This document shows positions 31,190-47,460 of a stretch of DNA of 64,000 bases, piece after piece. The stretch is from Cladopsammia gracilis (Eukaryota > Cnidaria > Anthozoa > Scleractinia > Dendrophylliidae). The notes under the pieces were generated by a model. The model saw only the letters and a program-made list of their open reading frames with translations, had not been told where the DNA came from and searched no databases. The translations under genes and the position numbers were made by a program. The stretch spans positions 1,251,501-1,315,500 of the forward strand of contig JAJGOT010000117.1 of the NCBI GenBank assembly GCA_022457155.1, written 5' to 3'. Each line of letters begins with the position of its first letter. The stretch's first letter is position 1.

Positions 31190-33445
31190 GAAACCATTCA
31201 CATACAATAGCCCATCCTAATAGATTAATGAATCACACAAAACAGATTAGTCCGATAGAGAAACCATTCACATACAACAGCCCATCCTAATAGATTAATC
31301 AATGACACAATAAACACTGAGATTAGTCTGATAGAGAAACCATTCACCTACAACAGCCCATCCTAATAGATTAATCAATGACACAATAAACACTGAGATT
31401 AGTCTGATAGAGAAACCATTCACCTACAACAGCCCATCCTAATAGATTAATCAATCACACAAAACACTGAAATTAGTCTGATAGAGAAACCATTCACGTA
31501 CAGCAGCTCATCCTAATAGATTAATCAATCACAAAACACAGAGATTAGTCTGATAGAGAAACCATTCACATACAACAGCCCATCCTAATATATTAATCAA
31601 TCACACAAAACACTGAGATTAGTCTGATAGAGAAACCATTCACATACAACAGCCCATTCTAATAGATTAATTAATCACACAAAACACTGAGATTAGTCTG
31701 ATAGAGAAACCATTCACATACAACAGCCCATCCTAACAGATTAATCAATCACACAAAACACTGAGATTAGTCTGATAGAGAAACCATTCACATACAACGG
31801 CCCATCCTAATAGATTAATCAATGACACAAAACACTGAGACTAGTCTGATAGAGAAACCATTCACATACACCAGCCCATCCTAATAGATTAATCAATAGC
31901 AAAACACTGAGATTAGTCTAATTAAGAAACCATTCACATACAACAGCCCATCCTAATAGATTAATCAATCACAAAACACTGAGATTAGTCTGATAGAGAA
32001 ACCATTCACATACAACAGCTCATCCTAATAGATTAATCAATAACACAAAACACTGAGGTAAGTCTGATAGAGAAACCATTCACATACAACAGCTCATCCT
32101 AATAGATTAATCAATAACACAAAACACTGAGATAAGTCTGATAGAGAAACCATTCACATACAACGGCCCATCCTAATAGATTAATCAATGACACAAAACA
32201 CTGAGATTAGTCTGATAGAGAAACCATTCACATACAACAGCCCATCCTAATAGATTAATCAATTACACAAAACACTCAGATTAGTCTGATAGAGAAACCA
32301 TTCACATACAACGGCTCATCCTAATAGATTAATCAATAACACAAAACACTGAGATAAGTCTGATAGAGAAACCATTCACATACAACGGCCCATCCTAATA
32401 GATTAATCAATGACACAAAACACTGAGATTAGTCTGATAGAGAAACCATTCACATACAACGGCTCATCCTAATAGATTAATCAATAACACAAAACACTGA
32501 GATAAGTCTGATAGAGAAACCATTCACATACAACGGCCCATCCTAATAGATTAATCAATGACACAAAACACTGAGAGAAGTCTGATAGAGAAACCATTCA
32601 CATACAACAGCCCATCATAATAGATTAATCAATCACACAAAACACTGAGATTAGTCTAATAAAGAAACCATTCACATACAACAGCCCATCCTAATAGATT
32701 AATCAATGACACAAAACACTGAGATTAGTCTGATAGAGAAACCATTCACATACAACAGCCCATCCTAATAGATTAATCAATCACAAAACACTGAGATTAG
32801 TCTGATAGAGAAACCATTCACATACAACAGCTCATCCTAATAGATGAATCAATCACAAAACACTGAGATTAGTCTGATAGAGAAACCATTCACATACAAC
32901 GGCCCATCCTAATAGATTAATCAATGACACAAAACACTGAGATTAGTCTGATAGAGAGACCATTCACATACAACAGCCCATCCTAATAGATTAATCAATC
33001 ACACAAAACAGATTAGTCTGATAGAGAAACCATTCACATACAATAGCCCATCCTAATAGATTAATGAATCACACAAAACAGATTAGTCTGATAGAGAAAC
33101 CATTCACATACAACAGCCCATCCTAATAGATTAATCAATGACACAATAAACACTGAGATTAGTCTGATAGAGAAACCATTCACCTACAACAGCCCATCCT
33201 AATAGATTAATCAATGACACAATAAACACTGAGATTAGTCTGATAGAGAAACCATTCACCTACAACAGCCCATCCTAATAGATTAATCAATCACACAAAA
33301 CACTGAAATTAGTCTGATAGAGAAACCATTCACGTACAGCAGCTCATCCTAATAGATTAATCAATCACAAAACACAGAGATTAGTCTGATAGAGAAACCA
33401 TTCACATACAACAGCCCATCCTAATATATTAATCAATCACACAAA
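31190..33445 (+). repeat. Higher-order repeat, 1,836-bp period
   Basis: The private variants CAATAGCCCATCC (31205 and 33041) and CACGTACAGCAGC (31495 and 33331) recur at exactly 1,836 bp, together with intervening CACCTACAAC and ACACAATAAACACTG variants. This shows a block duplication inside the array. Confidence 0.8.
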
Positions 33446-36400
33446 ACACTGAGATTAGTCTGATAGAGAAACCATTCACATACAACAGCCCATTCTAATA
33501 GATTAATTAATCACACAAAACACTGAGATTAGTCTAATAAAGAAACCATTCACATACAACAGCCCATCCTAACAGATTAATCAATCACACAAAACACTGA
33601 GATTAGTCTGATAGAGAAACCATTCACATACAACAGCTCATCCTAATAGATTAATCAGTCACAAAACACTGAGATTAGTCTGATACAGAAACCATTCACA
33701 TACAACAGCTCATCCTAATAGATTAATCAATCACACAAAACACTGAGATTAGTCTGATACAGAAACCATTCACCTACAACAGCCCATCCTAATAGATTAA
33801 TCAATCACACAAAACACTGAGATTAGTCTGATAGAGAAACCATTCACATACAACAGCCCATCCTAATAGATTGATCAATCACAAAACAGAGATTAGTCTG
33901 ATACAGAAACCATTCACATACAACAGCCCATCCTAATAGATTAATCAATGACACAAAACACTGAGATTAGTCTGATAGAGAAACCATTCACATACAACAG
34001 CCCATCCTAATAGATTAATCAATGACACAAAACACTGAGATTAGTCTGATAGAGAAACCATTCACATACAACAGTCCATTCTAATAGATTAATTAATCAC
34101 ACAAAACACTGAGAGAAGTCTGATAGAGAAACCATTCACATACAACAGCCCATCCTAATAGATTAATCAATCACAAAACACTGAGATTAGTCTGATAGAG
34201 AAACCATTCACATACAACAGCCCATCCTAATAGATTAATCAATCACAAAACACTGAGATTAGTCTGATAGAGAAACCATTCACATACAACAGCTCATCCT
34301 AATAGATGAATCAATCACAAAACACTGAGATTAGTCTGATAGAGAAACCATTCACATACAACAGCCCATCCTAATAGATTAATCAGTCACACAAAACACT
34401 GAGAGAAGTCTGATAGAGAAACCATTCACATACAACAGCCCATCCTAATAGATTAATCAATCACAAAACACTGAGATTAGTCTGATAGAGAAACCATTCA
34501 CATACAACAGCCCATCCTAATAGATTAATCAATCACAAAACACTGAGATTAGTCTGATAGAGAAACCATTCACATACAACAGCTCATCCTAATAGATGAA
34601 TCAATCACAAAACACTGTGATTAGTCTGATAGAGAAACCATTCACATACAACAGCCCATCCTAATAGATTAATCAATCACAAAACACTGAGATTAGTCTG
34701 ATAGAGAAACCATTCACATACAACAGCCCATCCTAATAGATTAATCAATCACACAAAACAGATTAGTCTGATAGAGAAACCATTCACATACAACAGCCCA
34801 TTCTAATAGATTAATTAATCACACAAAACACTGAGATTAGTCTGATAGAGAAACCATTCACATACAACAGCCCATCCTAATAGATTAATCAATGACACAA
34901 AACACTGAGATTAGTCTGATAGAGAAACCATTCACATACAACAGCCCATCCTAATAGATTAATCAATCACAAAACACTGAGATTAGTCTGATAGAGAAAC
35001 CATTCACATACAACAGCCCATCCTAATAGATTAATCAATCACAAAACACTGAGATTAGTCTGATAGAGAAACCATTCACATACAACAGCCCATCCTAATA
35101 GATTAATCAATCACACAAAACACTGAGATTAGTCTGATAGAGAAACCATTCACATACAACGGCCCATCCTAATAGATTAATCAATGACACAAAACACTGA
35201 GATTAGTCTGATAGAGAAACCATTCACATACAACAGTCCATTCTAATAGATTAATTAATCACACAAAACACTGAGAGAAGTCTGATAGAGAAACCATTCA
35301 CATACAACAGCCCATCCTAATAGATTAATCAATCACAAAACACTGAGATTAGTCTGATAGAGAAACCATTCACATACAACAGCCCATCCTAATAGATTAA
35401 TCAATCACAAAACACTGAGATTAGTCTGATAGAGAAACCATTCACATACAACAGCTCATCCTAATAGATGAATCAATCACAAAACACTGAGATTAGTCTG
35501 ATAGAGAAACCATTCACATACAACAGCCCATCCTAATAGATTAATCAATCACAAAACACTGAGATTAGTCTGATAGAGAAACCATTCACATTCAACAGCC
35601 CATCCTAATAGATTAATCAATCACACAAAACAGATTAGTCTGATAGAGAAACCATTCACATACAACAGCCCATCCTAATAGATTAATGAATCCCACAAAA
35701 CAGATTAGTCTGATAGAGAAACCATTCACATACAACAGCCCATCCTAATAGATTAATCAATCACACAAAACACTGAGATGAGTCTGATAGAGAAACCATT
35801 CACATACAACAGCCCATCCTAATAGATTAATCAATCACACAAAACACTGAGATTAGTCTGATAGAGAAACCATTCACATACAACAGCCCATCCTAATAGA
35901 TTAATCAATCGCAAAACACTGAGATTAGTCTGATAGAGAAACCATTCACATACAACAGCCCATCCTAATAGATTAATCAATCACACAAAACAGATTAGTC
36001 TGATAGAGAAACCATTCACATACAACAGCCCATCCTAATAGATTAATGAATCACACAAAGCAGATTAGTCTGATAGAGAAACCATTCACATACAACAGCT
36101 CATCCTAATAGATTAATCAATGACACAAAACACTGAGATTAGTCTGATAGAGAAACCATTCACATACAACAGCCCATCCTAATAGATTAATCAATGACAC
36201 AAAACACTGAGATTAGTCTGATAGAGAAACCATTCACATACAACAGCCCATTCTAATAGATTAATCAATCACACAAAATACTGAGATTAGTCTGATAGAG
36301 AAACCATTCACATACAACAGCCCATCCTAATAGATTAATCAATCACACAAAACACTGAGATTAGTCTAATAAAGAAACCATTCACATACAACAGCCCATC

Positions 36401-36679
36401 CTAATAGATTAATCAATGACACAAAACACTGAGATTAGTCTGATAGAGAAACCATTCACATACAACAGCCCATCCTAATAGATTAATCAATCACAAAACA
36501 CTGAGATTAGTCTGATAGAGAAACCATTCACATACAACAGCCCATCCTAATAGATTAATCAATCACACAAAACACTGAGATTAGTCTGATAGAGAAACCA
36601 TTCACATACAACAGCCCATCCTAATAGATTAATCAATGACACAAAACACTGAGATTAGTCTGATAGAGAAACCATTCAC

Positions 36680-39600
36680 ATACAACAGTCCATTCTAATA
36701 GATTAATTAATCACACAAAACACTGAGAGAAGTCTGATAGAGAAACCATTCACATACAACAGCCCATCATAATAGACTAATCAATCACACAAAACACTGA
36801 TATAAGTCTGATAGAGAAACCATTCACATACAACGGCCCATCCTAATAGATTAATCAATGACACAAAACAGTGAGATTAGTCTGATAGAGAAACCATTCA
36901 CATACAACAGCCCATCCTAATAGATTAATCAATCACACAAAACACTGAGATTAGTCTGATAGAGAAACCATTCACATACAACAGCTCATCCTAATAGATT
37001 AATCAATGACACAAAACTTTGTGATTAGTCTGATAAAGAGACCATTCGCATTCAACAGCCCATCCTAATAGATTAATCAATCACACAAAACAGATTAGTC
37101 TGATAGAGAAACCATTCACATACAACAGCCCATCCTAATAGATTAATCAATCACACAAAACAGATTAGTCTGATAGAGAAACCATTCACATACAACAGCC
37201 CATCCTAATTGATTAATCAATCACACAAAACACTGAGATTAGTCTGATAGAGAAACCATTCACATACAACAGCCCATCCTAATAGATTAATGAATCACAC
37301 AAAACAGATTAGTCTGATAGAGAAACCATTCACATACAACAGCTCATCCTAATAGATTAATCAATCACACAAAACACTGAGATTAGTCTGATAGAGAAAC
37401 CATTCACATACAACAGCCCATCCTAATAGATTAATCAATGACACAAAACAGTGAGATTAGTCTGATAGAGAAACCATTCACATACAACAGCCCATCATAA
37501 TAGATTAATCAATCACACAAAATACTGAGATTAGTCTGATAGAGAAACCATTCACATACAACAGCCCATCCTAATAGATTAATCAATCACACAAAACACT
37601 GAGATTAGTCTAATAAAGAAACCATTCACATACAACAGCCCATCCTAATAGATTAATCAATGACACAAAACACTGAGATTAGTCTGATAGAGAAACCATT
37701 CACATACAACAGCCCATCCTAATAGATTAATCAATCACAAAACACTGAGATTAGTCTGATAGAGAAACCATTCACATACAACAGCCCTTCCTAATAGATT
37801 AATCAATCACACAAAACACTGAGATTAGTCTGATAGAGAAACCATTCACATACAACAGCCCATCCTAATAGATTAATCAATGACACAAAACACTGAGATT
37901 AGTCTGATAGAGAAACCATTCACATACAACAGTCCATTCTAATAGATTAATTAATCACACAAAACACTGAGAGAAGTCTGATAGAGAAACCATTCACATA
38001 CAACAGCCCATCATAATAGACTAATCAATCACACAAAACACTGATATAAGTCTGATAGAGAAACCATTCACATACAACGGCCCATCCTAATAGATTAATC
38101 AATGACACAAAACAGTGAGATTAGTCTGATAGAGAAACCATTCACATACAACAGCCCATCCTAATAGATTAATCAATCACACAAAACACTGACATTAGTC
38201 TGATAGAGAAACCATTCACATACAACAGCTCATCCTAATAGATTAATCAATGACACAAAACTTTGTGATTAGTCTGATAAAGAGACCATTCGCATTCAAC
38301 AGCCCATCCTAATAGATTAATCAATCACACAAAACAGATTAGTCTGATAGAGAAACCATTCACATACAACAGCCCATCCTAATAGATTAATCAATCACAC
38401 AAAACAGATTAGTCTGATAGAGAAACCATTCACATACAACAGCCCATCCTAATTGATTAATCAATCACACAAAACACTGAGATTAGTCTGATAGAGAAAC
38501 CATTCACATACAACAGCCCATCCTAATAGATTAATCAATCACACAAAACAGATTAGTCTGATAGAGAAACCATTCACATACAACAGCCCATCCTAATTGA
38601 TTAATCAATCACACAAAACACTGAGATTAGTCTGATAGAGAAACCATTCACATACAACAGCCCATCCTAATAGATTAATGAATCACACAAAACAGATTAG
38701 TCTGATAGAGAAACCATTCACATACAACAGCTCATCCTAATAGATTAATCAATCACACAAAACACTGAGATTAGTCTGATAGAGAAACCATTCACATACA
38801 ACAGCCCATCCTAATAGATTAATCAATGACACAAAACACTGAGATTAGTCTGATAGAGAAACCATTCACATACAACAGCCCATCATAATAGATTAATCAA
38901 TCACACAAAATACTGAGATTAGTCTGATAGAGAAACCATTCACATACAACAGCCCATCCTAATAGATTAATCAATCACACAAAACACTGAGATTAGTCTA
39001 ATAAAGAAACCATTCACATACAACAGCCCATCCTAATAGATTAATCAATGACACAAAACACTGAGATTAGTCTGATAGAGAAACCATTCACATACAACAG
39101 CCCATTCTAATAGATTAATCAATCACAAAACACTGAGATTAGTCTGATAGAGAAACCATTCACATACAACAGCCCATCCTAATAGATTAATCAATCACAC
39201 AAAACACTGAGATTAGTCTGATAGAGAAACCATTCACATACAACAGCCCATCCTAATAGATTAATCAATGACACAAAACACTGAGATTAGTCTGATAAAG
39301 AAACCATTCACATACAACAGTCCATTCTAATAGATTAATTAATCACACAAAACACTGAGAGAAGTCTGATAGAGAAACCATTCACATATAACAGCCCATC
39401 ATAATAGACTAATCAATCACATAAAACACTGATATAAGTCTGATAGAGAAACCATTCACATACAACGGCCCATCCTAATAGATTAATCAATGACACAAAA
39501 CAGTGAGATTAGTCTGATAGAGAAACCATTCACATACAACAGCCCATCCTAATAGATTAATCAATCACACAAAACACTGAGATTAGTCTGATAGAGAAAC

Positions 39601-41980
39601 CATTCACATACAACAGCTCATCCTAATAGATTAATCAATGACACAAAACTTTGTGATTAGTCTGATAAAGAGACCATTCGCATTCAACAGCCCATCCTAA
39701 TAGATTAATCAATCACACAAAACAGATTAGTCTGATAGAGAAACCATTCACATACAACAGCCCATCCTAATAGATTAATCAATCACACAAAACAGATTAG
39801 TCTGATAGAGAAACCATTCACATACAACAGCCCATCCTAATTGATTAATCAATCACACAAAACACTGAGATTAGTCTGATAGAGAAACCATTCACATACA
39901 ACAGCCCATCCTAATAGATTAATGAATCACACAAAACAGATTAGTCTGATAGAGAAACCATTCACATACAACAGCTCATCCTAATAGATTAATCAATCAC
40001 ACAAAACACTGAGATTAGTCTGATAGAGAAACCATTCACATACAACAGCCCATCCTAATAGATTAATCAATGACACAAAACACTGAGATTAGTCTGATAG
40101 AGAAACCATTCACATACAACAGCCCATCATAATAGATTAATCAATCACACAAAATACTGAGATTAGTCTGATAGAGAAACCATTCACATACAACAGCCCA
40201 TCCTAATAGATTAATCAATCACACAAAACACTGAGATTAGTCTAATAAAGAAACCATTCACATACAACAGCCCATCCTAATAGATTAATCAATGACACAA
40301 AACACTGAGATTAGTCTGATAGAGAAACCATTCACATACAACAGCCCATCCTAATAGATTAATCAATCACACAAAACACTGAGATTAGTCTGATAGAGAA
40401 ACCATTCACATACAACAGCTCATCCTAATAGATTAATCAATGACACAAAACTTTGTGATTAGTCTGATAAAGAGACCATTCGCATTCAACAGCCCATCCT
40501 AATAGATTAATCAATCACACAAAACAGATTAGTCTGATAGAGAAACCATTCACATACAACAGCCCATCCTAATTGATTAATCAATCACACAAAACACTGA
40601 GATTAGTCTGATAGAGAAACCATTCACATACAACAGCCCATTCTAATAGATTAATTAATCACACAAAACACTGAGATTAGTCTGATAGAGAAACCATTCA
40701 CATACAACAGCCCATTCTAATAGATTAATCAATCACACAAAACACTGAGATTAGTCTGATAGAGAAACCATTCACATACAACAGCCCATCCTAATAGATT
40801 AATCAATGACACAAAACACTGAGATTAGTCTGATAGAGAAACCATTCACATACAACAGTCCATTCTAATAGATTAATTAATCACACAAAGCACTGAGAGA
40901 AGTCTGATAGAGAAACCATTCACATACAACAGCCCATCATAATAGATTAATCAATCACACAAAACACTGAGATAAGTCTGATAGAGAAACCATTCACATA
41001 CAACGGCCCATCCTAATAGATTAATCAATGACACAAAACACTGAGATTAGTCTGATAGAGGAACCATTCACATACAACAGCCCATCCTAATAAATTAATC
41101 AATCACACAAAAGACTGAGATTAGTCTGATAGAGAAACCATTCACATACAACAGCTCATCCTAATAGATGAATCAATCACAAAACACTGAGATTAGTCTG
41201 ATAGAGAAACCATTCACATACAACAGCCCATCCTAATAGATTAATCAATCACAAAACACTGAGATTAGTCTGATAGAGAAACCATTCACATACAACAGCC
41301 CATCCTAATAGATTAATCAATCACACAAAACACTGAGATTAGTCTGATAGAGAAACCATTCACATACAACAACCCATCCTAATAGATTAAACAATCGCAA
41401 AACACTGAGATTAGTCTGATAGAGAAACCATTCACATACAACAGCCCATCCTAATAGATTAATCAATCACACAAAACAGATTAGTCTGATAGAGAAACCA
41501 TTCACATACAACAGCTCATCCTAATAGATGAATCAATCACACAAAACACTGAGATTAGTCTGATAGAGAAACCATTCACATACAACAGCCCATCCTAATA
41601 GATTAATCAATGACACAAAACACTGAGATTAGTCTGATAGAGAAACCATTCACATACAACAGCCCATTCTAATAGATTAATCAATCACACAAAATACTGA
41701 GATTAGTCTGATAGAGAAACCATTCACATACAACAGCCCATCCTAATAGATTAATCAATCACACAAAACACTGAGATTAGTCTAATAAAGAAACCATTAA
41801 CATACAACAGCCCATCCTAATAGATTAATCAATGACACAAAACACTGAGATTAGTCTGATAGAGAAACCATTCACATACAACAGCCGATCCTAATAGATT
41901 AATCAATGACACAAAACTTTGTGATTAGTCTGATAAAGAGACCATTCGCATTCAACAGCCCATCTTAATAGATTAATCAA
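36680..41980 (+). repeat. Higher-order repeat family of 1.24-1.48 kb
   Basis: The marker ACTTTGTGATTAGTCTGATA followed by AAGAGACCATTCGCATTC occurs at 37021, 38265, 39653, 40455 and 41931 (spacings 1,244, 1,388, 802 and 1,476). Most copies also carry AGTCCATTCT...GAGAGAAG and CATCATAATAGA(C/T)TAA variants in the same order. Spacing changes by whole units, as expected for unequal exchange. Confidence 0.75.
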
Positions 41981-42319
41981 TCACACAAAACAGATTAGTC
42001 TGATAGAGAAACCATTCACATACAACAGCCCATCCTAATTGATTAATCAATCACACAAAACACTGAGATTAGTCTGATAGAGAAACCATTCACATACAAC
42101 AGCCCATTCTAATAGATTAATAAATCACACAAAACACTGAGATTAGTCTGATAGAGAAACCATTCACATACAACAGCCCATTCTAATAGATTAATCAATC
42201 ACACAAAACACTGAGATTAGTCTGATAGAGAAACCATTCACATACAACAGCCCATCCTAATAGATTAATCAATGACACAAAACACTGAGATTAGTCTGAT
42301 AGAGAAACCATTCACATAC

Positions 42320-44850
42320 AACAGTCCATTCTAATAGATTAATTAATCACACAAAACACTGAGAGAAGTCTGATAGAGAAACCATTCACATACAACAGCC
42401 CATCATAATAGATTAATCAATCACACAAAACACTGAGATAAGTCTGATAGAGAAACCATTCACATACAACGGCCCATCCTAATAGATTAATCAATGACAC
42501 AAAACAGTGAGATTAGTCTGATAGAGAAACCATTCACATACAACAGCTCATCCTAATAGATTAATCAATGACACAAAACACTGAGATTAGTCTGATAGAG
42601 AAACCATTCACATACAACAGCTCATCCTAATAGATTAATCAATGACACAAAACACTGTGATTAGTCTGATAAAGAGACCATTCACATTCAACAGCCCATC
42701 CTAATAGATTATTCAATCACACAAAACAGATTAGTCTGATAGAGAAACCATTCACATTCAACAGCCCATCCTAATAGATTAATGAATCACACAAAACAGA
42801 TTAGTCTGATAGAGAAACCATTCACATACAACAGCCCATCCTAATAGATTAATCAATCACACAAAACACTGAGATTAGTCTGATAGAGAAACCATTCACA
42901 TACAACAGCCCATCCTAATAGATTAATCAATCACACAAAACACTGAGATTAGTCTGATAGAGAAACCATTCACATACAACAGCCCATCCTAATAGATTAA
43001 TCAATGACACAAAACACTGAGATTAGTGTGATAGAGAAACCATTCACATACAACAGCCCATTCTAATAGATTAATTAATCACACAAAACACTGAGATTAG
43101 TCTGATAGAGAAACCATTCATATACAACAGCCCATCCTAATAGATTAATTACTCACACAAAATACTGAGATTAGTCTGATAGAGAAACCATTCACATACA
43201 ACAGCCCATCCTAATAGATTAATCAATCACACAAAACACTGAGAGTAGTCTGATAGAGAAACCATTCACATACAACAGCTCATCCTAATACAGTAATCAA
43301 TGACACAAAACACTGAGATTAGTCTGATAGAGAAACCGTTCACATACAACAGCCCATCCTAATAGATTAATCAATGACACAAAACACTGAGATTAGTCTG
43401 ATAGAGAAACCATTCACATACAACAGCCCATCCTAATAGATTAATCAATGACACAAAACTTTGTGATTAGTCTGATAAAGAGACCATTCGCATTCAACAG
43501 CCCATCTTAATAGATTAATCAATCACACAAAACAGATTAGTCTGATAGAGAAACCATTCACATACAACAGCCCATCCTAATTGATTAATCAATCACACAA
43601 AACACTGAGATTAGTCTGATAGAGAAACCATTCACATACAACAGCCCATTCTAATAGATTAATAAATCACACAAAACACTGAGATTAGTCTGATAGAGAA
43701 ACCATTCACATACAACAGCCCATTCTAATAGATTAATAAATCACACAAAACACTGAGATTAGTCTGATAGAGAAACCATTCACATACAACAGCCCATCCT
43801 AATAGATTAATCAATGACACAAAACACTGAGATTAGTCTGATAGAGAAACCATTCACATACAACGGTCCATTCTAATAGATTAATTAATCACACAAAACA
43901 CTGAGAGAAGTCTGATAGAGAAACCATTCACATACAACAGCCCATCATAATAGATTAATCAATCACACAAAACACTGAGATAAGTCTGATAGAGAAACCA
44001 TTCACATACAACGGCCCATCCTAATAGATTAATCAATGACACAAAACAGTGAGATTAGTCTGATAGAGAAACCATTGACATACAACAGCTCATCCTAATA
44101 GATTAATCAATGACACAAAACACTGAGATTAGTCTGATAGAGAAACCATTCACATACAACAGCTCATCCTAATAGATTAATCAATGACACAAAACACTGT
44201 GATTAGTCTGATAAAGAGACCATTCACATTCAACAGCCCATCCTAATAGATTATTCAATCACACAAAACAGATTAGTCTGATAGAGAAACCATTCACATT
44301 CAACAGCCCATCCTAATAGATTAATGAATCACACAAAACAGATTAGTCTGATAGAGAAACCATTCACATACAACAGCCCATCCTAATAGATTAATCAATC
44401 ACACAAAACACTGAGATTAGTCTGATAGAGAAACCATTCACATACAACAGCCCATCCTAATAGATTAATCAATCACACAAAACACTGAGATTAGTCTGAT
44501 AGAGAAACCATTCACATACAACAGCCCATCCTAATAGATTAATCAATGACACAAAACACTGAGATTAGTGTGATAGAGAAACCATTCACATACAACAGCC
44601 CATTCTAATAGATTAATTAATCACACAAAACACTGAGATTAGTCTGATAGAGAAACCATTCATATACAACAGCCCATCCTAATAGATTAATTACTCACAC
44701 AAAATACTGAGATTAGTCTGATAGAGAAACCATTCACATACAACAGCCCATCCTAATAGATTAATCAATCACACAAAACACTGAGAGTAGTCTGATAGAG
44801 AAACCATTCACATACAACAGCTCATCCTAATACAGTAATCAATGACACAA
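42320..44850 (+). repeat. Higher-order repeat, 1,542-bp period
   Basis: Three independent private variants recur at exactly 1,542 bp: GTCCATTC with the T at 42325/43867, GATTAGTGTGATAG at 43021/44563, and CAGTAATCAATGAC at 43291/44833. Confidence 0.85.
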
Positions 44851-45059
44851 AACACTGAGATTAGTCTGATAGAGAAACCATTCACATACAACAGCCCATC
44901 CTAATAGATTAATCAATGACACAAAACACTGAGATTAGTCTGATGGAGAAACCATTCACATACAACAGCCCATCCTAATAGATTAATCAGTCACACAAAA
45001 CACTGAGATTAGTCTGATAGAGAAACCATTCACATACAACAGCTCATCCTAATAGATTA

Positions 45060-47460
45060 ATCAATGACACAAAACACTGTGATTAGTCTGATAAAGAGAC
45101 CATTCACATTCAACAGCCCATCCTAATAGATTATTCAATCACACAAAACAGATTAGTCTGATAGAGAAACCATTCACATTCAACAGCCCATCCTAATAGA
45201 TTAATGAATCACACAAAACAGATTAGTCTGATAGAGAAACCATTCACATACAACAGCCCATCCTAATAGATTAATCAATCACAAAACACTGAGATTAGTC
45301 TGATAGAGAAACCATTCACATACAACAGCTCCTCCTAATAGATTAATCAATAACACAAAACACTGAGATAAGTCTGATAGAGAAACCATTCACATACGAC
45401 AGCTCATCCTAATAGATTAATCAATAACACAAAACACTGAGATAAGTCTGATAGAGAAACCATTCACATACAACGGCCCATCCTAATAGATCAATCAATG
45501 ACACAAAACACTGAGATTAGTCTGATAGAGAAACCATTCACATACAACAGCCCATCCTAATAGATTAATCAATTACACAAAACACTGAGATTAGTCTGAT
45601 AGAGAAACCATTCACATACAACGGCTCATCCTAATAGATTAATCAATCACACAAAACACTGAGATAAGTCTGAAAGAGAAACCATTCACATACACCAGCC
45701 CATCCTAATAGATTAATCAATAACAAAACACTGAGATTAGTCTAATAAAGAAACCATTCACATACAACAGCCCATCCTAATAGATTAATCAATCACAAAA
45801 CACTGAGATTAGTCTGATAGAGAAACCATTCACATACAACAGCTCATCCTAATAGATTAATCAATCACAAAACACTGAGATTAGTCTGATAGAGAAACCA
45901 TTCACATACAACAGCCCATCCTAATAGATTAATCAATGACACAAAACACTGAGATTAGTCTGATAGAGAAACCATTCACATACAACAGCTCATCCTAATA
46001 GATTAATCAATGACACAAAACACTGTGATTAGTCTGATAAAGAGACCATTCACATTCAACAGCCCATCCTAATAGATTATTCAATCACACAAAACAGATT
46101 AGTCTGATAGAGAAACCATTCACATTCAACAGCCCATCCTAATAGATTAATGAATCACACAAAACAGATTAGTCTGATAGAGAAACCATTCACATACAAC
46201 AGCCCATCCTAATAGATTAATGAATCACAAAACACTGAGATTAGTCTGATAGAGAAACCATTCACATACAACAGCTCCTCCTAATAGATTAATCAATAAC
46301 ACAAAACACTGAGATAAGTCTGATAGAGAAACCATTCACATACGACAGCTCATCCTAATAGATTAATCAATAACACAAAACACTGAGATAAGTCTGATAG
46401 AGAAACCATTCACATACAACGGCCCATCCTAATAGATCAATCAATGACACAAAACACTGAGATTAGTCTGATAGAGAAACCATTCACATACAACAGCCCA
46501 TCCTAATAGATTAATCAATTACACAAAACACTGAGATTAGTCTGATAGAGAAACCATTCACATACAACGGCTCATCCTAATAGATTAATCAATCACACAA
46601 AACACTGAGATAAGTCTGAAAGAGAAACCATTCACATACACCAGCCCATCCTAATAGATTAATCAATAACAAAACACTGAGATTAGTCTAATAAAGAAAC
46701 CATTCACATACAACAGCCCATCCTAATAGATTAATCAATCACAAAACACTGAGATTAGTCTGATAGAGAAACCATTCACATACAACAGCTCATCCTAATA
46801 GATTAATCAATCACAAAACACTGAGATTAGTCTGATAGAGAAACCATTCACATACAACAGCCCATCCTAATAGATTAATCAATCACACAAAACACTGAGA
46901 TTAGTCTGATAGAGAAACCATTCACATACAACAGCTCATCCTAATAGATTAATCAATGACACAAAACACTGTGATTAGTCTGATAAAGAGACCATTCACA
47001 TTCAACAGCCCATCCTAATAGGTTATTCAATCACACAAAACAGATTAGTCTGATAGAGAAACCATTCACATTCAACAGCCCATCCTAATAGATTAATGAA
47101 TCACACAAAACAGATTAGTCTGATAGAGAAACCATTCACATACAACAGCCCATCCTAATAGATTAATCAATCACAAAACACTGAGATTAGTCTGATAGAG
47201 AAACCATTCACATACAACAGCTCCTCCTAATAGATTAATCAATAACACAAAACACTGAGATAAGTCTGATAGAGAAACCATTCACATACGACAGCTCATC
47301 CTAATAGATTAATCAATAACACAAAACACTGAGATAAGTCTGATAGAGAAATCATTCACATACAACGGCTCATCCTAATAGATTAATCAATCACACAAAA
47401 CACTGAGATAAGTCTGAAAGAGAAACCATTCACATACACCAGGCCATCCTAATAGATTAA
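45060..47460 (+). repeat. Higher-order repeat, 946-bp period
   Basis: GCTCCTCCTAATAG occurs at 45328, 46274 and 47220, spaced exactly 946 bp twice. Neighbouring variants (TACGACAGC, GATTATTCAATC, AGTCTGAAAGAG) follow in the same order. About 13 basic units per higher-order unit. Confidence 0.85.
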
